Source: Oscillospiraceae bacterium (lineage in GTDB: Bacteria; Bacillota_A; Clostridia; Oscillospirales; Oscillospiraceae). Taken from it: 29,263 bases of DNA. Under the pieces are notes generated by a model. It was not told the DNA's origin, did not search any database, and saw only the letters and a list, made by a program, of their open reading frames with translations. The stretch spans positions 1 through 29,263 of the forward strand of contig SVLG01000023.1 of NCBI GenBank assembly GCA_015068055.1. The letters run 5' to 3'. Both the position numbers and the translations under genes were made by a program. How positions within the stretch are numbered: the stretch's first letter is position 1; each line of letters opens with the position of its first letter. Below are positions 7,361 to 13,498 of the stretch, one piece after another.

Positions 7361-8575
7361 TTAGTCTATGATGCCTTTTCCCTTATACTTTTCGAGTTCT
7401 TCTTCGGTCAGGCCGATTTCTTTAAGAACTTCGATCGTGTTGGCACCGATTTTGACCGTCGGGCCTGTCTTAATTTCGCCAACCGAGTCCATTTCAATGG
7501 GGCTGGAGGCCACTTTAAATGTGGCTCCGGAGGGGTAGACGACGTCTTCTATGTAACCGTTTGCCAGAGCCTGCTCGTCCTCGGAGACATCAGAAAAGTT
7601 CTGTATCTTGCCCGTCGGCAGATCATACTCTTTCGCGATTTTGAGCCACTCCTCGGAGGTTTTTGAGAGCATTATGCCGCATATAATTTCATGCAGCGCT
7701 TCACAGTTCGCGCGTCTGGCCTTATCCGTGGTAAAGCGGGCATCATGGATCAGTTCTTCTTTTCCGGCGATGGAAAAAAGTATGGGAAGCATCTTATCCG
7801 CAAGGCCGGCAGCCCAATAGAGATATTTGCCGTCTTTGCACTCGTAATCGCCGCTGCAAATGCCCATAGAAGCACGGGAGCGGGGATATTCAACGCCGCT
7901 TGCCTTCTGCGTCATAATCTGCATGGAGGACACGGCAAAAATACCGTTATGGAACAGGGAGGAGCGTACATAATCGCCTTTCCCGGTTTTTGTTCTGTTG
8001 AACAGCGCAGAACAAACCTCTGCCGCCAGCGTCATGCCTGTGAAAATATCACCCGCCGAAAATGGGGGATAGCTGGGATGATACGGCTCATAACGCGGCG
8101 CCATGCCCAGAAGCAGACCGGTTCTCGCCCAAAAGGCCGTATTGTCGAACGCCGGTATATCGGCATCCGGTCCCTTTTCGCCGTACCCGAGCAGCAGACC
8201 GTAGACCAGCGTGGGATACTTATCTTTTAAGCTCTCCCAATCCAGACCCAGACGTTTCAAGGCCCGCACACGAAGATTTGTAACAAAAACATCTGACGTT
8301 GCGAGTAATCTGTGGAAAAGCTCCATGCCCTCCGTGGTTTTCAGGTTTAAGACAATGTGTCTTTTACCGGTGTTATAAACGTCGTAGCTTGGATTCACTT
8401 CTTCGCTGAACTTCGCAGGGTTGTGGTCAATGGTATATCGTCTCCAGACGTTGCCGGATGCCTGCTCGATTTTGATGACATCAGCACCCATGTCTGCCAA
8501 TATTCTGCTGGAAGCGGGCGCGGATACATAATCCGCCAATTCGACTACCCGTACCCCCTCTAAAGGTCTGCTCAT
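7361..8575 (-). CDS. Class III (CaiB/BaiF-type) acyl-CoA transferase
   Basis: This enzyme moves CoA from a donor thioester to a carboxylic acid, activating the substrate without ATP. The 404 aa begin MSRPLEGVRVVELADYVSAP, and ILADMGADVIKIEQ near residues 25-38 is the family signature. The catalytic aspartate is most likely Asp176 in FSAGDIFTG, equivalent to Asp169 of formyl-CoA transferase. ATG 8575 has GAGGAGG upstream. It is the first gene of the minus-strand operon and starts 92 bp downstream of an inverted repeat that bounds a probable invertible promoter. It therefore commits the imported substrate to the pathway. The relatives HadA and FldA act on 2-hydroxy or aryl acids, but the substrate here is not readable. 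Confidence 0.92.
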   Translation of the reverse strand: MSRPLEGVRVVELADYVSAPASSRILADMGADVIKIEQASGNVWRRYTIDHNPAKFSEEVNPSYDVYNTGKRHIVLNLKTTEGMELFHRLLATSDVFVTNLRVRALKRLGLDWESLKDKYPTLVYGLLLGYGEKGPDADIPAFDNTAFWARTGLLLGMAPRYEPYHPSYPPFSAGDIFTGMTLAAEVCSALFNRTKTGKGDYVRSSLFHNGIFAVSSMQIMTQKASGVEYPRSRASMGICSGDYECKDGKYLYWAAGLADKMLPILFSIAGKEELIHDARFTTDKARRANCEALHEIICGIMLSKTSEEWLKIAKEYDLPTGKIQNFSDVSEDEQALANGYIEDVVYPSGATFKVASSPIEMDSVGEIKTGPTVKIGANTIEVLKEIGLTEEELEKYKGKGIID

Positions 8576-8666
8576 AACTCGGTCCTCCTCGCATTCTAAT
8601 TAAAGCCGTAATCGGGAGTTCACAATTGTCTCTGCATTCTTGAATGCTCACCAGGCTTCCGAGAAG

Positions 8667-8691
8667 TACCCCATAATTCTCATTATGTGGT
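8667..8691. repeat. Left inverted repeat / recombination site of probable invertible promoter
   Basis: This 25-bp sequence recurs inverted at 8928-8952 with one mismatch in the inner arm. Each copy contains two 10-bp half-sites in inverse orientation around a 4-bp centre: ACCCCATAAT, TCTC, ATTATGTGGT, with 9 of 10 bases matching between arms. This is the layout of a tyrosine-recombinase core site, with an asymmetric spacer that gives the site direction. Two such sites in inverse orientation allow inversion of the DNA between them. Confidence 0.8.
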
Positions 8692-8725
8692 GTATGGCGG
8701 ATTCGCGCTTTTTATTTGCAATTAA

Positions 8726-8787
8726 ATAAGCATGATTTACAGGCCGAGGTAAAAAAGGTTGTATCTCGGCCTATAAATCATGCTTAT
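8726..8787. repeat. 25-bp stem-loop inside the invertible segment
   Basis: The arms at 8726-8750 and 8763-8787 match at 23 of 25 positions around a 12-nt loop containing A6 and GGTTGT. No clear U-run follows on either strand, so it is not a standard terminator. It could impede transcription leaving the internal promoter, bind a regulator, or be a secondary recombination site. Confidence 0.7.
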
Positions 8788-8807
8788 GTATCCGTATTAT
8801 CAGCTTA

Positions 8808-8828
8808 TTTGCATACATGATATGCAAA
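8808..8828. promoter_or_regulatory. Palindromic operator candidate TTTGCATA-N5-TATGCAAA
   Basis: Two perfect 8-bp half-sites around CATGA overlap the -10 box of the minus-strand promoter candidate, so a dimeric protein bound here would block or redirect that promoter. The identity of the protein is unknown. Confidence 0.45.
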
Positions 8829-8844
8829 ATTTTCATACTAACAA
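8817..8844 (-). promoter_or_regulatory. Candidate promoter reading towards the CoA-transferase operon
   Basis: TTGTTA (8839-8844) and TATCAT (8817-8822) with a 16-bp spacer lie on the minus strand inside the invertible segment. In the present orientation this would transcribe through the stem-loop and left repeat into the operon. The match is moderate (about 9 of 12). Confidence 0.4.
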
Positions 8845-8852
8845 ATAAATAC

Positions 8853-8881
8853 TTGAATAATCCACCAAAAAGTAGTAAGAT
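8853..8881 (+). promoter_or_regulatory. Candidate promoter reading away from the operon
   Basis: TTGAAT (8853-8858) and TAAGAT (8876-8881) with a 17-bp spacer lie on the plus strand. At present it points at the 3' end of the recombinase gene; after inversion it would face the operon with no stem-loop in between. The match is moderate (8 of 12). Confidence 0.35.
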
Positions 8882-8927
8882 ACCGCCAAGATTTTCGTTT
8901 TCGATAACGGGCAGCACCGTCAGGAGT

Positions 8928-8952
8928 ACCACGTAATGAGAATTATGGGGTA
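8928..8952. repeat. Right inverted repeat / recombination site of probable invertible promoter
   Basis: This is the inverse copy of 8667-8691, 24 of 25 identical. Read on the minus strand it is ACCCCATAAT, TCTC, ATTACGTGGT. It ends 9 bp from the stop codon of the recombinase gene, and the close packing of site and enzyme is typical of self-contained DNA inversion modules. Confidence 0.8.
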
Positions 8953-8961
8953 TTCTTTTTT

Positions 8962-9804
8962 TTATAAAACAAGACCAAGGCGGTTGATTTGCCGCTGCTG
9001 CTCGGCTCCGCTGAGGCTGGTGTAAATACGGGTAGTGTTCAGACTGGAATGGCCCAGCAGGTCCGCCAAACGGCTCAGATCTTTTTCCACCTTATAGTAC
9101 AGGCAGGCAAAGAGGTGCCGCAGATTGTGTGGGAAGACCTTTTCTCTGGCCACCCGGGCAGCATCACACAGAGTCTTCATCTGATGGAAGATGTTGCTCC
9201 GATCCATTGGTTTTCCGCTGCGGGTTACAAAGATGCTCCCGCTGCGGATGCCGCGGTCTTTGGCGTAGCGTTCCAGTTTTCTTGAAAGAGCCTTTGGAAT
9301 CAGGACCTGGCGGGTTTTCCCTTTCAGTGATACGCTGGCTCTCCCATGACGCAGTGCCTCCACCGTGATAAAGCGCAGTTCGCTGATCCGTATGCCTGTG
9401 GCGCAGAGTGTCTGCATCAGCATATAGAGTCGGGTGTCGTTTTTCTTTTTGGCGGCTTCCAGCAGGCGGTAGTATTCTTCCTTACTTAACTCTTGCTCCC
9501 TGCCGCGAAAGGCCTGGCGCTGAATTTTCAGGGCCTTAACCACACAGTCATAGCGCCCGCTTTCTTTAAAAAAACGATTAAGTGCCGCCAGCATGGAATT
9601 AACGCTGGCAGGCGCATATTTTTCTATCAGATGCTGTTTGTAGCGGATGACATCTTCTTTTTTGACTACTCCATCCCCGGCAAAAAGTAGGAAGTTATCT
9701 ACGTCACGGCAATATTTTGCAATGGTGGCCTGGCTTTTTTCATCCTCGGTCAGCTTGCGGCGAAACTCTTCCAGCTGTGCTGTGGTGATTTTCTTTTCGC
9801 TCAT
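8962..9804 (-). CDS. Tyrosine-type site-specific recombinase, probable DNA invertase
   Basis: This enzyme cuts and rejoins DNA at paired core sites through a phosphotyrosine intermediate. The 280 aa show an N-terminal SAM-like core-binding domain (about 1-95) and a C-terminal catalytic domain (about 105-275). The full catalytic set is visible: Arg139 (GIRISELR), Lys161/163, His226-x-x-Arg229 (PHNLRH), His252 (LGHSS) and Tyr261 (TRIY). The length fits small XerC/D-like enzymes rather than large phage integrases, and no excisionase or phage gene is nearby. AAGGAGG precedes the ATG by 7 bp. Its 3' end is 9 bp from an inverted repeat, so I infer that it flips the adjacent segment. The name integrase would fit equally by family. 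Confidence 0.93.
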   Translation of the reverse strand: MSEKKITTAQLEEFRRKLTEDEKSQATIAKYCRDVDNFLLFAGDGVVKKEDVIRYKQHLIEKYAPASVNSMLAALNRFFKESGRYDCVVKALKIQRQAFRGREQELSKEEYYRLLEAAKKKNDTRLYMLMQTLCATGIRISELRFITVEALRHGRASVSLKGKTRQVLIPKALSRKLERYAKDRGIRSGSIFVTRSGKPMDRSNIFHQMKTLCDAARVAREKVFPHNLRHLFACLYYKVEKDLSRLADLLGHSSLNTTRIYTSLSGAEQQRQINRLGLVL

Positions 9805-9950
9805 GGATTGTCCTCCTTTTTCATGTCACTCTCCGCGGGGTCGTACTGCTATATGGTATGATGACTTCTCCTGCTACTTTTATAACATGTCCGCTCGGAT
9901 TTACCGTGAAAATGATAAAGCCCGGTGCAGGCGTGAGACGCTGAAATGGA

Positions 9951-9984
9951 AAAAGCTCCCGATTGCAATCAATCGGGAGCTTTA
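9951..9984 (-). terminator. Intrinsic terminator after the GGGtGRT gene
   Basis: A 13-bp stem (9952-9964 with 9971-9983) and a 6-nt loop are followed by a T-rich stretch on the minus strand. It lies 18 bp after the GGGtGRT stop and shields the recombinase gene from read-through. The region 9805-9950 shows only a weak TATAAA-type -10 (minus strand, near 9890) that may serve the recombinase. Confidence 0.85.
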
Positions 9985-10002
9985 AAAACCTTGAAAATCC
10001 TA

Positions 10003-11001
10003 TTACTTCAGGCTCTCTTCCACGGCAACGGCCACGGCGACGGTGGCGCCGACCATGGGGTTGTTGCCCATGCCCAGGAAGCCCATCATCTCTACGTGCG
10101 CGGGCACGGAGGAGGAACCGGCGAACTGAGCATCAGAGTGCATACGGCCCATGGTGTCGGTCATGCCGTAGGAGGCGGGGCCGGCGGCCATGTTGTCGGG
10201 ATGCAGGGTGCGGCCGGTGCCGCCGCCGGAAGCCACGGAGAAGTACTTCTTGCCCTGCTCAATGCATTCCTTCTTATAGGTGCCGGCCACAGGGTGCTGG
10301 AAGCGGGTGGGGTTGGTGGAGTTGCCGGTGATGGACACGTCCACGCCCTCAAAGTGCATGATGGCCACGCCCTCGCGGACGTCGTCGGCGCCGTAGCAGC
10401 GGACGGCGGCGCGCTCACCCTTGGAGTAGGGGATCTCACGAACGACCTTCAGCTCACCGGTGTAGTAGTCGAACTGGGTCTGCACATAGGTGAAGCCGTT
10501 GATACGGCTGATGATCTGGGCGGCATCCTTGCCGAGGCCGTTGAGGATGACGCGCAGGGGCTCCTTACGGGCCTTGTTGGCGTTGCGGGCGATGCCGATG
10601 GCGCCCTCGGCGGCGGCAAAGCTCTCGTGACCGGCCAGGAAGGCAAAGCACTTGCTCTCGTCGCTGAGGAGCATGGCGCCCAGATTGCCGTGACCCAGAC
10701 CGACCTTTCGGTCATCGGCCACGCTGCCGGGGATGCAGAAGGCCTGCAGGCCGATGCCGATGCAGCGGGCGGCCTCAGCGGCGGTCTTTACGTTCTGCTT
10801 GAGAGCGATCGCAGCGCCCACACAGTAGGCCCAGCCGGCATTCTCAAAAGCGATGGGCTGCACGCCCTTGACGATCTCATAGGGATCAAAGCCGCGCTCT
10901 TTGCAGAGCTCACGGCACTCCTCAACGGAGGCGAGGCCGTACTCGGCGAGGACGGCAGTGATCTTGTCAATTCTTCTTTCGTAGCTTTCAAACAGTGCCA
11001 T
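10003..11001 (-). CDS. GGGtGRT protein
   Basis: This 332-aa protein belongs to a family named after the motif it carries, GGGTGRT at residues 259-265. The function is not established. The family is known almost only next to an IscU/NifU-like scaffold gene, as here, where that gene ends 17 bp upstream. The protein is soluble, Ala/Gly-rich and has scattered cysteines (C29, C33, C60, C80, C89). Its C-terminus (GMGNNPMVGATVAVAVAVEESLK) is glycine- and alanine-rich. Biased codon use and a strong GAGGAGG site suggest high expression. A role in FeS or thiol chemistry is inferred from the partner only. Confidence 0.88.
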   Translation of the reverse strand: MALFESYERRIDKITAVLAEYGLASVEECRELCKERGFDPYEIVKGVQPIAFENAGWAYCVGAAIALKQNVKTAAEAARCIGIGLQAFCIPGSVADDRKVGLGHGNLGAMLLSDESKCFAFLAGHESFAAAEGAIGIARNANKARKEPLRVILNGLGKDAAQIISRINGFTYVQTQFDYYTGELKVVREIPYSKGERAAVRCYGADDVREGVAIMHFEGVDVSITGNSTNPTRFQHPVAGTYKKECIEQGKKYFSVASGGGTGRTLHPDNMAAGPASYGMTDTMGRMHSDAQFAGSSSVPAHVEMMGFLGMGNNPMVGATVAVAVAVEESLK

Positions 11002-11018
11002 TATTCCGTCCTCCTCTC

Positions 11019-11711
11019 TTATTCGTGGCGGGGGTCAATGTATCTGGCGGCTTCAGCGAAGCGGCCGTAGCTGCCGGTGGCCTTCTGCAGGGCTTCGTTG
11101 GCATCCATGCCCTTCTTGATGTTTTCCATCATGGGGCCGACCTTCACAAACTCGTAGCCGATGATCTGATCTTCCTCATCAAGGGCCAGGCGGGTGATGT
11201 AGCCTTCGGTGAGCTGCAGGTAACGGGGCCCCTTGACCTTGGTGGCATAGGTGGTACCCAGCTGGCCGGTAAGGCCCTTGCCCAGGTCCTCCAGACCGGC
11301 ACCAATGGGCAGGCCACCCTCGGAGAAAGCGGTCTGGGTGCGGCCGTAGACGATCTGCAGGAAGAGTTCACGCATGGCGGTGTTGATGGCATCGCAGACG
11401 AGGTCGGTATTCAGAGCCTCGAGAATGGTCTTACCAATGAGGATCTCGCTGGCCATGGCGGCAGAGTGGGTCATACCGGAGCAGCCGATGGTCTCCACCA
11501 GAGCTTCTTCGATGACGCCGTCCTTCACGTTGAGAGTCAGCTTGCAGGCGCCCTGCTGGGGGGCGCAGTGGCCGATGCCGTGGGTCAGGCCGCTGATGTC
11601 GCTGATCTCCCTGGCCTGCACCCACTTACCCTCCTGGGGGATGGGAGCGGGGCCGTGGTATGCGCCCTTGGCAACAGGACACATATGTTCTACTTCTGCT
11701 GAGTAAATCAT
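11019..11711 (-). CDS. Iron-sulfur cluster assembly scaffold-like protein
   Basis: This 230-aa protein has an IscU/NifU-N-like half (about 35-150) with conserved cysteines C49, C56 and C77 (GHCAPQQGAC, TIGCSGMTHSA), resembling the three-Cys scaffold pattern but in a different context. It is longer than IscU (about 130 aa) because of an extra C-terminal part, as in the clostridial variant paired with GGGtGRT proteins. ATG 11711 has AAGGAGTG 7 bp upstream and a near-consensus promoter at 11760-11788. No iscS or suf gene is adjacent. It probably binds or carries an FeS cluster, but whether it assembles clusters or serves the GGGtGRT partner is unknown. Confidence 0.85.
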   Translation of the reverse strand: MIYSAEVEHMCPVAKGAYHGPAPIPQEGKWVQAREISDISGLTHGIGHCAPQQGACKLTLNVKDGVIEEALVETIGCSGMTHSAAMASEILIGKTILEALNTDLVCDAINTAMRELFLQIVYGRTQTAFSEGGLPIGAGLEDLGKGLTGQLGTTYATKVKGPRYLQLTEGYITRLALDEEDQIIGYEFVKVGPMMENIKKGMDANEALQKATGSYGRFAEAARYIDPRHE

Positions 11712-11759
11712 GGTATCACTCCTTATGAAATAAAAAAATTACAAATTTTAAACGGGGCG

Positions 11760-11788
11760 ATTATAGCACTAATACAAACATTTTTCAA
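11760..11788 (-). promoter_or_regulatory. Sigma-A promoter of the FeS scaffold/GGGtGRT operon
   Basis: TTGAAA (11783-11788), a 17-bp spacer and a perfect TATAAT (11760-11765) lie on the minus strand. The start is expected near 11753, leaving a leader of about 40 nt before the ATG. Confidence 0.8.
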
Positions 11789-11868
11789 CCATGAAAACGT
11801 TTTTTTAATAAAATAGTGGTGGTTTTGTGCAGATTATGAGGATAATCCGCTGCGCAGACAAACAGCTG

Positions 11869-11897
11869 TTGTGTCGCTGGCGTTTTCGTGTTATAAT
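11869..11897 (+). promoter_or_regulatory. Sigma-A promoter of the metallophosphoesterase gene
   Basis: TTGTGT (11869-11874), a 17-bp spacer and TATAAT (11892-11897). The transcript would start near 11904, so upstream in-frame ATG codons cannot be used and GTG 11929 is the start. Confidence 0.75.
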
Positions 11898-11928
11898 GCG
11901 GCAGCTATCCGGAAAGGAGTGTGAGACT

Positions 11929-12753
11929 GTGCGCAGAAAACGAGTTATACTGTGGCTTGCCGCGTTGCTGCTGGTGGCCTCCTTTACGGCGGGACAGCTT
12001 CGGCTGAGCGTCAGCCGCTATGACTGCCCGGTGGCCGGCCTTCCGGATGATTTCGAAGGTTATCGGATTGTGCAGCTTTCTGACCTGCACGGGGCTTCAT
12101 TTGGTAAGGAGAACCGCCGGCTTGTGGACAGAGTGCGCAGAGAAAACCCTGACATAATTGTACTCACGGGAGACTTTATTGAGGATGCCGGGGACCTGCC
12201 TGTAACAGGACGGCTGCTTCCGGAGCTTACAAAGATTGCTCCCTGTTATTTTGTCAGCGGAAACCATGAGTGGGCAAGCGGCGGCATGGAAGCGCTGCGC
12301 GCGCAGTTGGCCGTGGCTGGTGTCCGCTATCTGGAAAACGAGTTTGAATCCATCGACAGAGAGGGGGGAGCGATTCTCCTCTGCGGCGTGGAGGATCCCA
12401 ACAGCTGGGCGGATCTCGTAAAGCCGGATGCGGTGGTACGGGAGGCTGCCCTGCGTTATCCGGGCACGCCGATCATTCTGCTGGGGCACCGCAACTACTG
12501 GATCCGGGAGTATCCACAACTGCCGGTGGAGCTGATACTCTGCGGTCATGGGCACGGAGGCATCGTCCGGCTTCCCGGTCTCGGCGGGCTGGTGGGCACC
12601 GACCGCCTTCTCTTTCCTGAACACACCGAGGGGGTAGCGTGCAGTGGCAGCTATCACATGGTGATATCCCGGGGGCTTGGCAGAATTTACGGGATGCCGC
12701 GCATTTTTAACAGTCCGGAGATCGTGGTTGCCGTTTTGCAAAAGGAGGCATAG
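11929..12753 (+). CDS. Membrane-anchored calcineurin-like metallophosphoesterase
   Basis: This is a two-metal hydrolase of the YaeI/UDP-diacylglucosamine-hydrolase-like phosphoesterase family. The 274 aa start at GTG 11929 behind GGAAAGGAG. One N-terminal membrane segment (about residues 5-23) is followed by the metal motifs in order: SDLHG, LTGDFIED, SGNHEW, LLGHR and CGHGHGG. The catalytic part therefore probably faces outside the cell. Substrates of this group include phospholipid or cell-wall-linked phosphates, which cannot be decided here. It has its own promoter, and a small ORF follows 55 bp later. Confidence 0.88.
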   Translation: MRRKRVILWLAALLLVASFTAGQLRLSVSRYDCPVAGLPDDFEGYRIVQLSDLHGASFGKENRRLVDRVRRENPDIIVLTGDFIEDAGDLPVTGRLLPELTKIAPCYFVSGNHEWASGGMEALRAQLAVAGVRYLENEFESIDREGGAILLCGVEDPNSWADLVKPDAVVREAALRYPGTPIILLGHRNYWIREYPQLPVELILCGHGHGGIVRLPGLGGLVGTDRLLFPEHTEGVACSGSYHMVISRGLGRIYGMPRIFNSPEIVVAVLQKEA

Positions 12754-12808
12754 CCCGCGCCCCGGCAGCATAGACTGTATGTGTACTGCTTACAGGAGGT
12801 GCTGCAGA

Positions 12809-12871
12809 ATGAATGGCGATATTGACGATCTTATCTTTGGGGATGAGCTGCCCAGCGAAAGTGAAAGATGA
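12809..12871 (+). CDS. Candidate 20-aa acidic small protein
   Basis: A 20-codon ORF (MNGDIDDLIFGDELPSESER) has a perfect AGGAGGT site 8 bp before its ATG and runs to a stop directly at the base of a terminator hairpin. It is strongly acidic (seven Asp/Glu) with no membrane segment. It would be co-transcribed with the metallophosphoesterase gene. I do not recognise it. The strong ribosome site and the neat fit before the terminator are the only arguments that it is real. Confidence 0.45.
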   Translation: MNGDIDDLIFGDELPSESER

Positions 12872-12901
12872 AAGAGACAGGACCAGGTCCTGTCTCTTCT
12901 T
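12872..12901. terminator. Bidirectional terminator between the small ORF and pth
   Basis: AAGAGACAGGA (12872-12882) pairs perfectly with 12888-12898. T-rich stretches follow on both strands, so it serves both convergent units. It touches the stop codons of the small ORF and pth. Confidence 0.75.
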
Positions 12902-13497
12902 TATCCGTTATATCGGTTCATGGCCCTGTCAATGCCGTCTTTTACACAGCATTCAATGGCATCCGCAGCCTTTTCACAGGCCCGGGCAAAGTCCTCGGCG
13001 TCCTGATTTTTCATGGTGCCGAGAACCCAGTCGGCCATGTCGTAATCGGGATGCGGGGGAGCCCCCACTCCCATGCGGAGCCGGGGGAACCTGTCGGTGC
13101 CGAGGTGTGCGATGATGCTCTTGAGGCCGTTGTGCCCGCCCGCGCTGCCGCCGGCCCGCAGGCGAATTTTGCCGGGTGCGAGAGCGACCTCGTCGGAGAC
13201 CACAAGAACATGATCGGGGCTGACTTTATAGAAGTCGGCCAGCGGACGCACAGACTCGCCGGAGAGGTTCATGTAGGTCTGGGGCTTTATCAGCAGGACC
13301 TTTTCGCCGCCCAGAGTTGCCTGTGCCGTAAGGGCTTTGTTCTTCAAGCGGGTTACGCTGACGCCGCAGCGTTTTTCCAGTACGTCACAGACCATGAAGC
13401 CTGCGTTATGCCGGGTACCGCTGTACTTGGGGCCGGGGTTGCCAAGAAAGACGATGAGCCAGCTTGCGCTGCCGCCCATGCGGAATTTGGAAAACAT
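12901..13497 (-). CDS. pth: Peptidyl-tRNA hydrolase
   Basis: This enzyme releases peptides from peptidyl-tRNA that has dropped off ribosomes. The 198 aa begin MFSKFRMGGSASWLIVFLGNPGP. The signature motifs are LGNPGPKYSGTRHNAGF (catalytic His in TRHN), LLIKPQTYMNLSGESV and SDEVALAPGKIRLRAGGSAGGHNGLKSI. The length fits the family. ATG 13497 lies 1 bp after the prs stop with no clear Shine-Dalgarno site, which suggests translational coupling to prs. A second in-frame Met six codons later is possible. Confidence 0.95.
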   Translation of the reverse strand: MFSKFRMGGSASWLIVFLGNPGPKYSGTRHNAGFMVCDVLEKRCGVSVTRLKNKALTAQATLGGEKVLLIKPQTYMNLSGESVRPLADFYKVSPDHVLVVSDEVALAPGKIRLRAGGSAGGHNGLKSIIAHLGTDRFPRLRMGVGAPPHPDYDMADWVLGTMKNQDAEDFARACEKAADAIECCVKDGIDRAMNRYNG

Positions 13498-13498
13498 A

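Larger units (their letters stand above)
8692..8927. promoter_or_regulatory. Probable invertible promoter segment upstream of the CoA-transferase/Liv/thiolase operon
   Basis: This AT-rich 236-bp segment lies between two inverted recombinase sites. It contains no convincing ORF. It holds a long internal stem (8726-8787), a 21-bp palindrome (8808-8828) and weak promoter candidates on both strands (minus 8817-8844, plus 8853-8881). One edge is next to a tyrosine-recombinase gene and the other faces the operon start. Flipping the segment would switch which promoter reads into the operon. I infer phase variation; the direction that is ON cannot be decided from sequence alone. The gap 8576-8961 holds nothing else apart from an operon leader with a small GCATTC/GAATGC hairpin at 8634-8647. 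Confidence 0.7.

Noticed and set aside
8667..8952. A 286-bp miniature transposon (MITE) with terminal inverted repeats and TA ends
   Set aside because: TA at both ends could mimic a Tc/IS630-type target duplication, but each repeat has recombinase half-site symmetry and one lies 9 bp from a tyrosine recombinase gene, with the other next to an operon start. The switch model explains more. A genome-wide copy search would settle it.
8962..9804. Prophage or integrative-element integrase
   Set aside because: No excisionase, phage or conjugation genes, no tRNA target and no att-like direct repeats are nearby; both sides hold ordinary chromosomal genes.
9946..11070. 374-aa Gly/Ala/His/Val-rich open frame on the plus strand
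   Set aside because: It is the antisense shadow of the GGGtGRT gene and begins inside a terminator hairpin.
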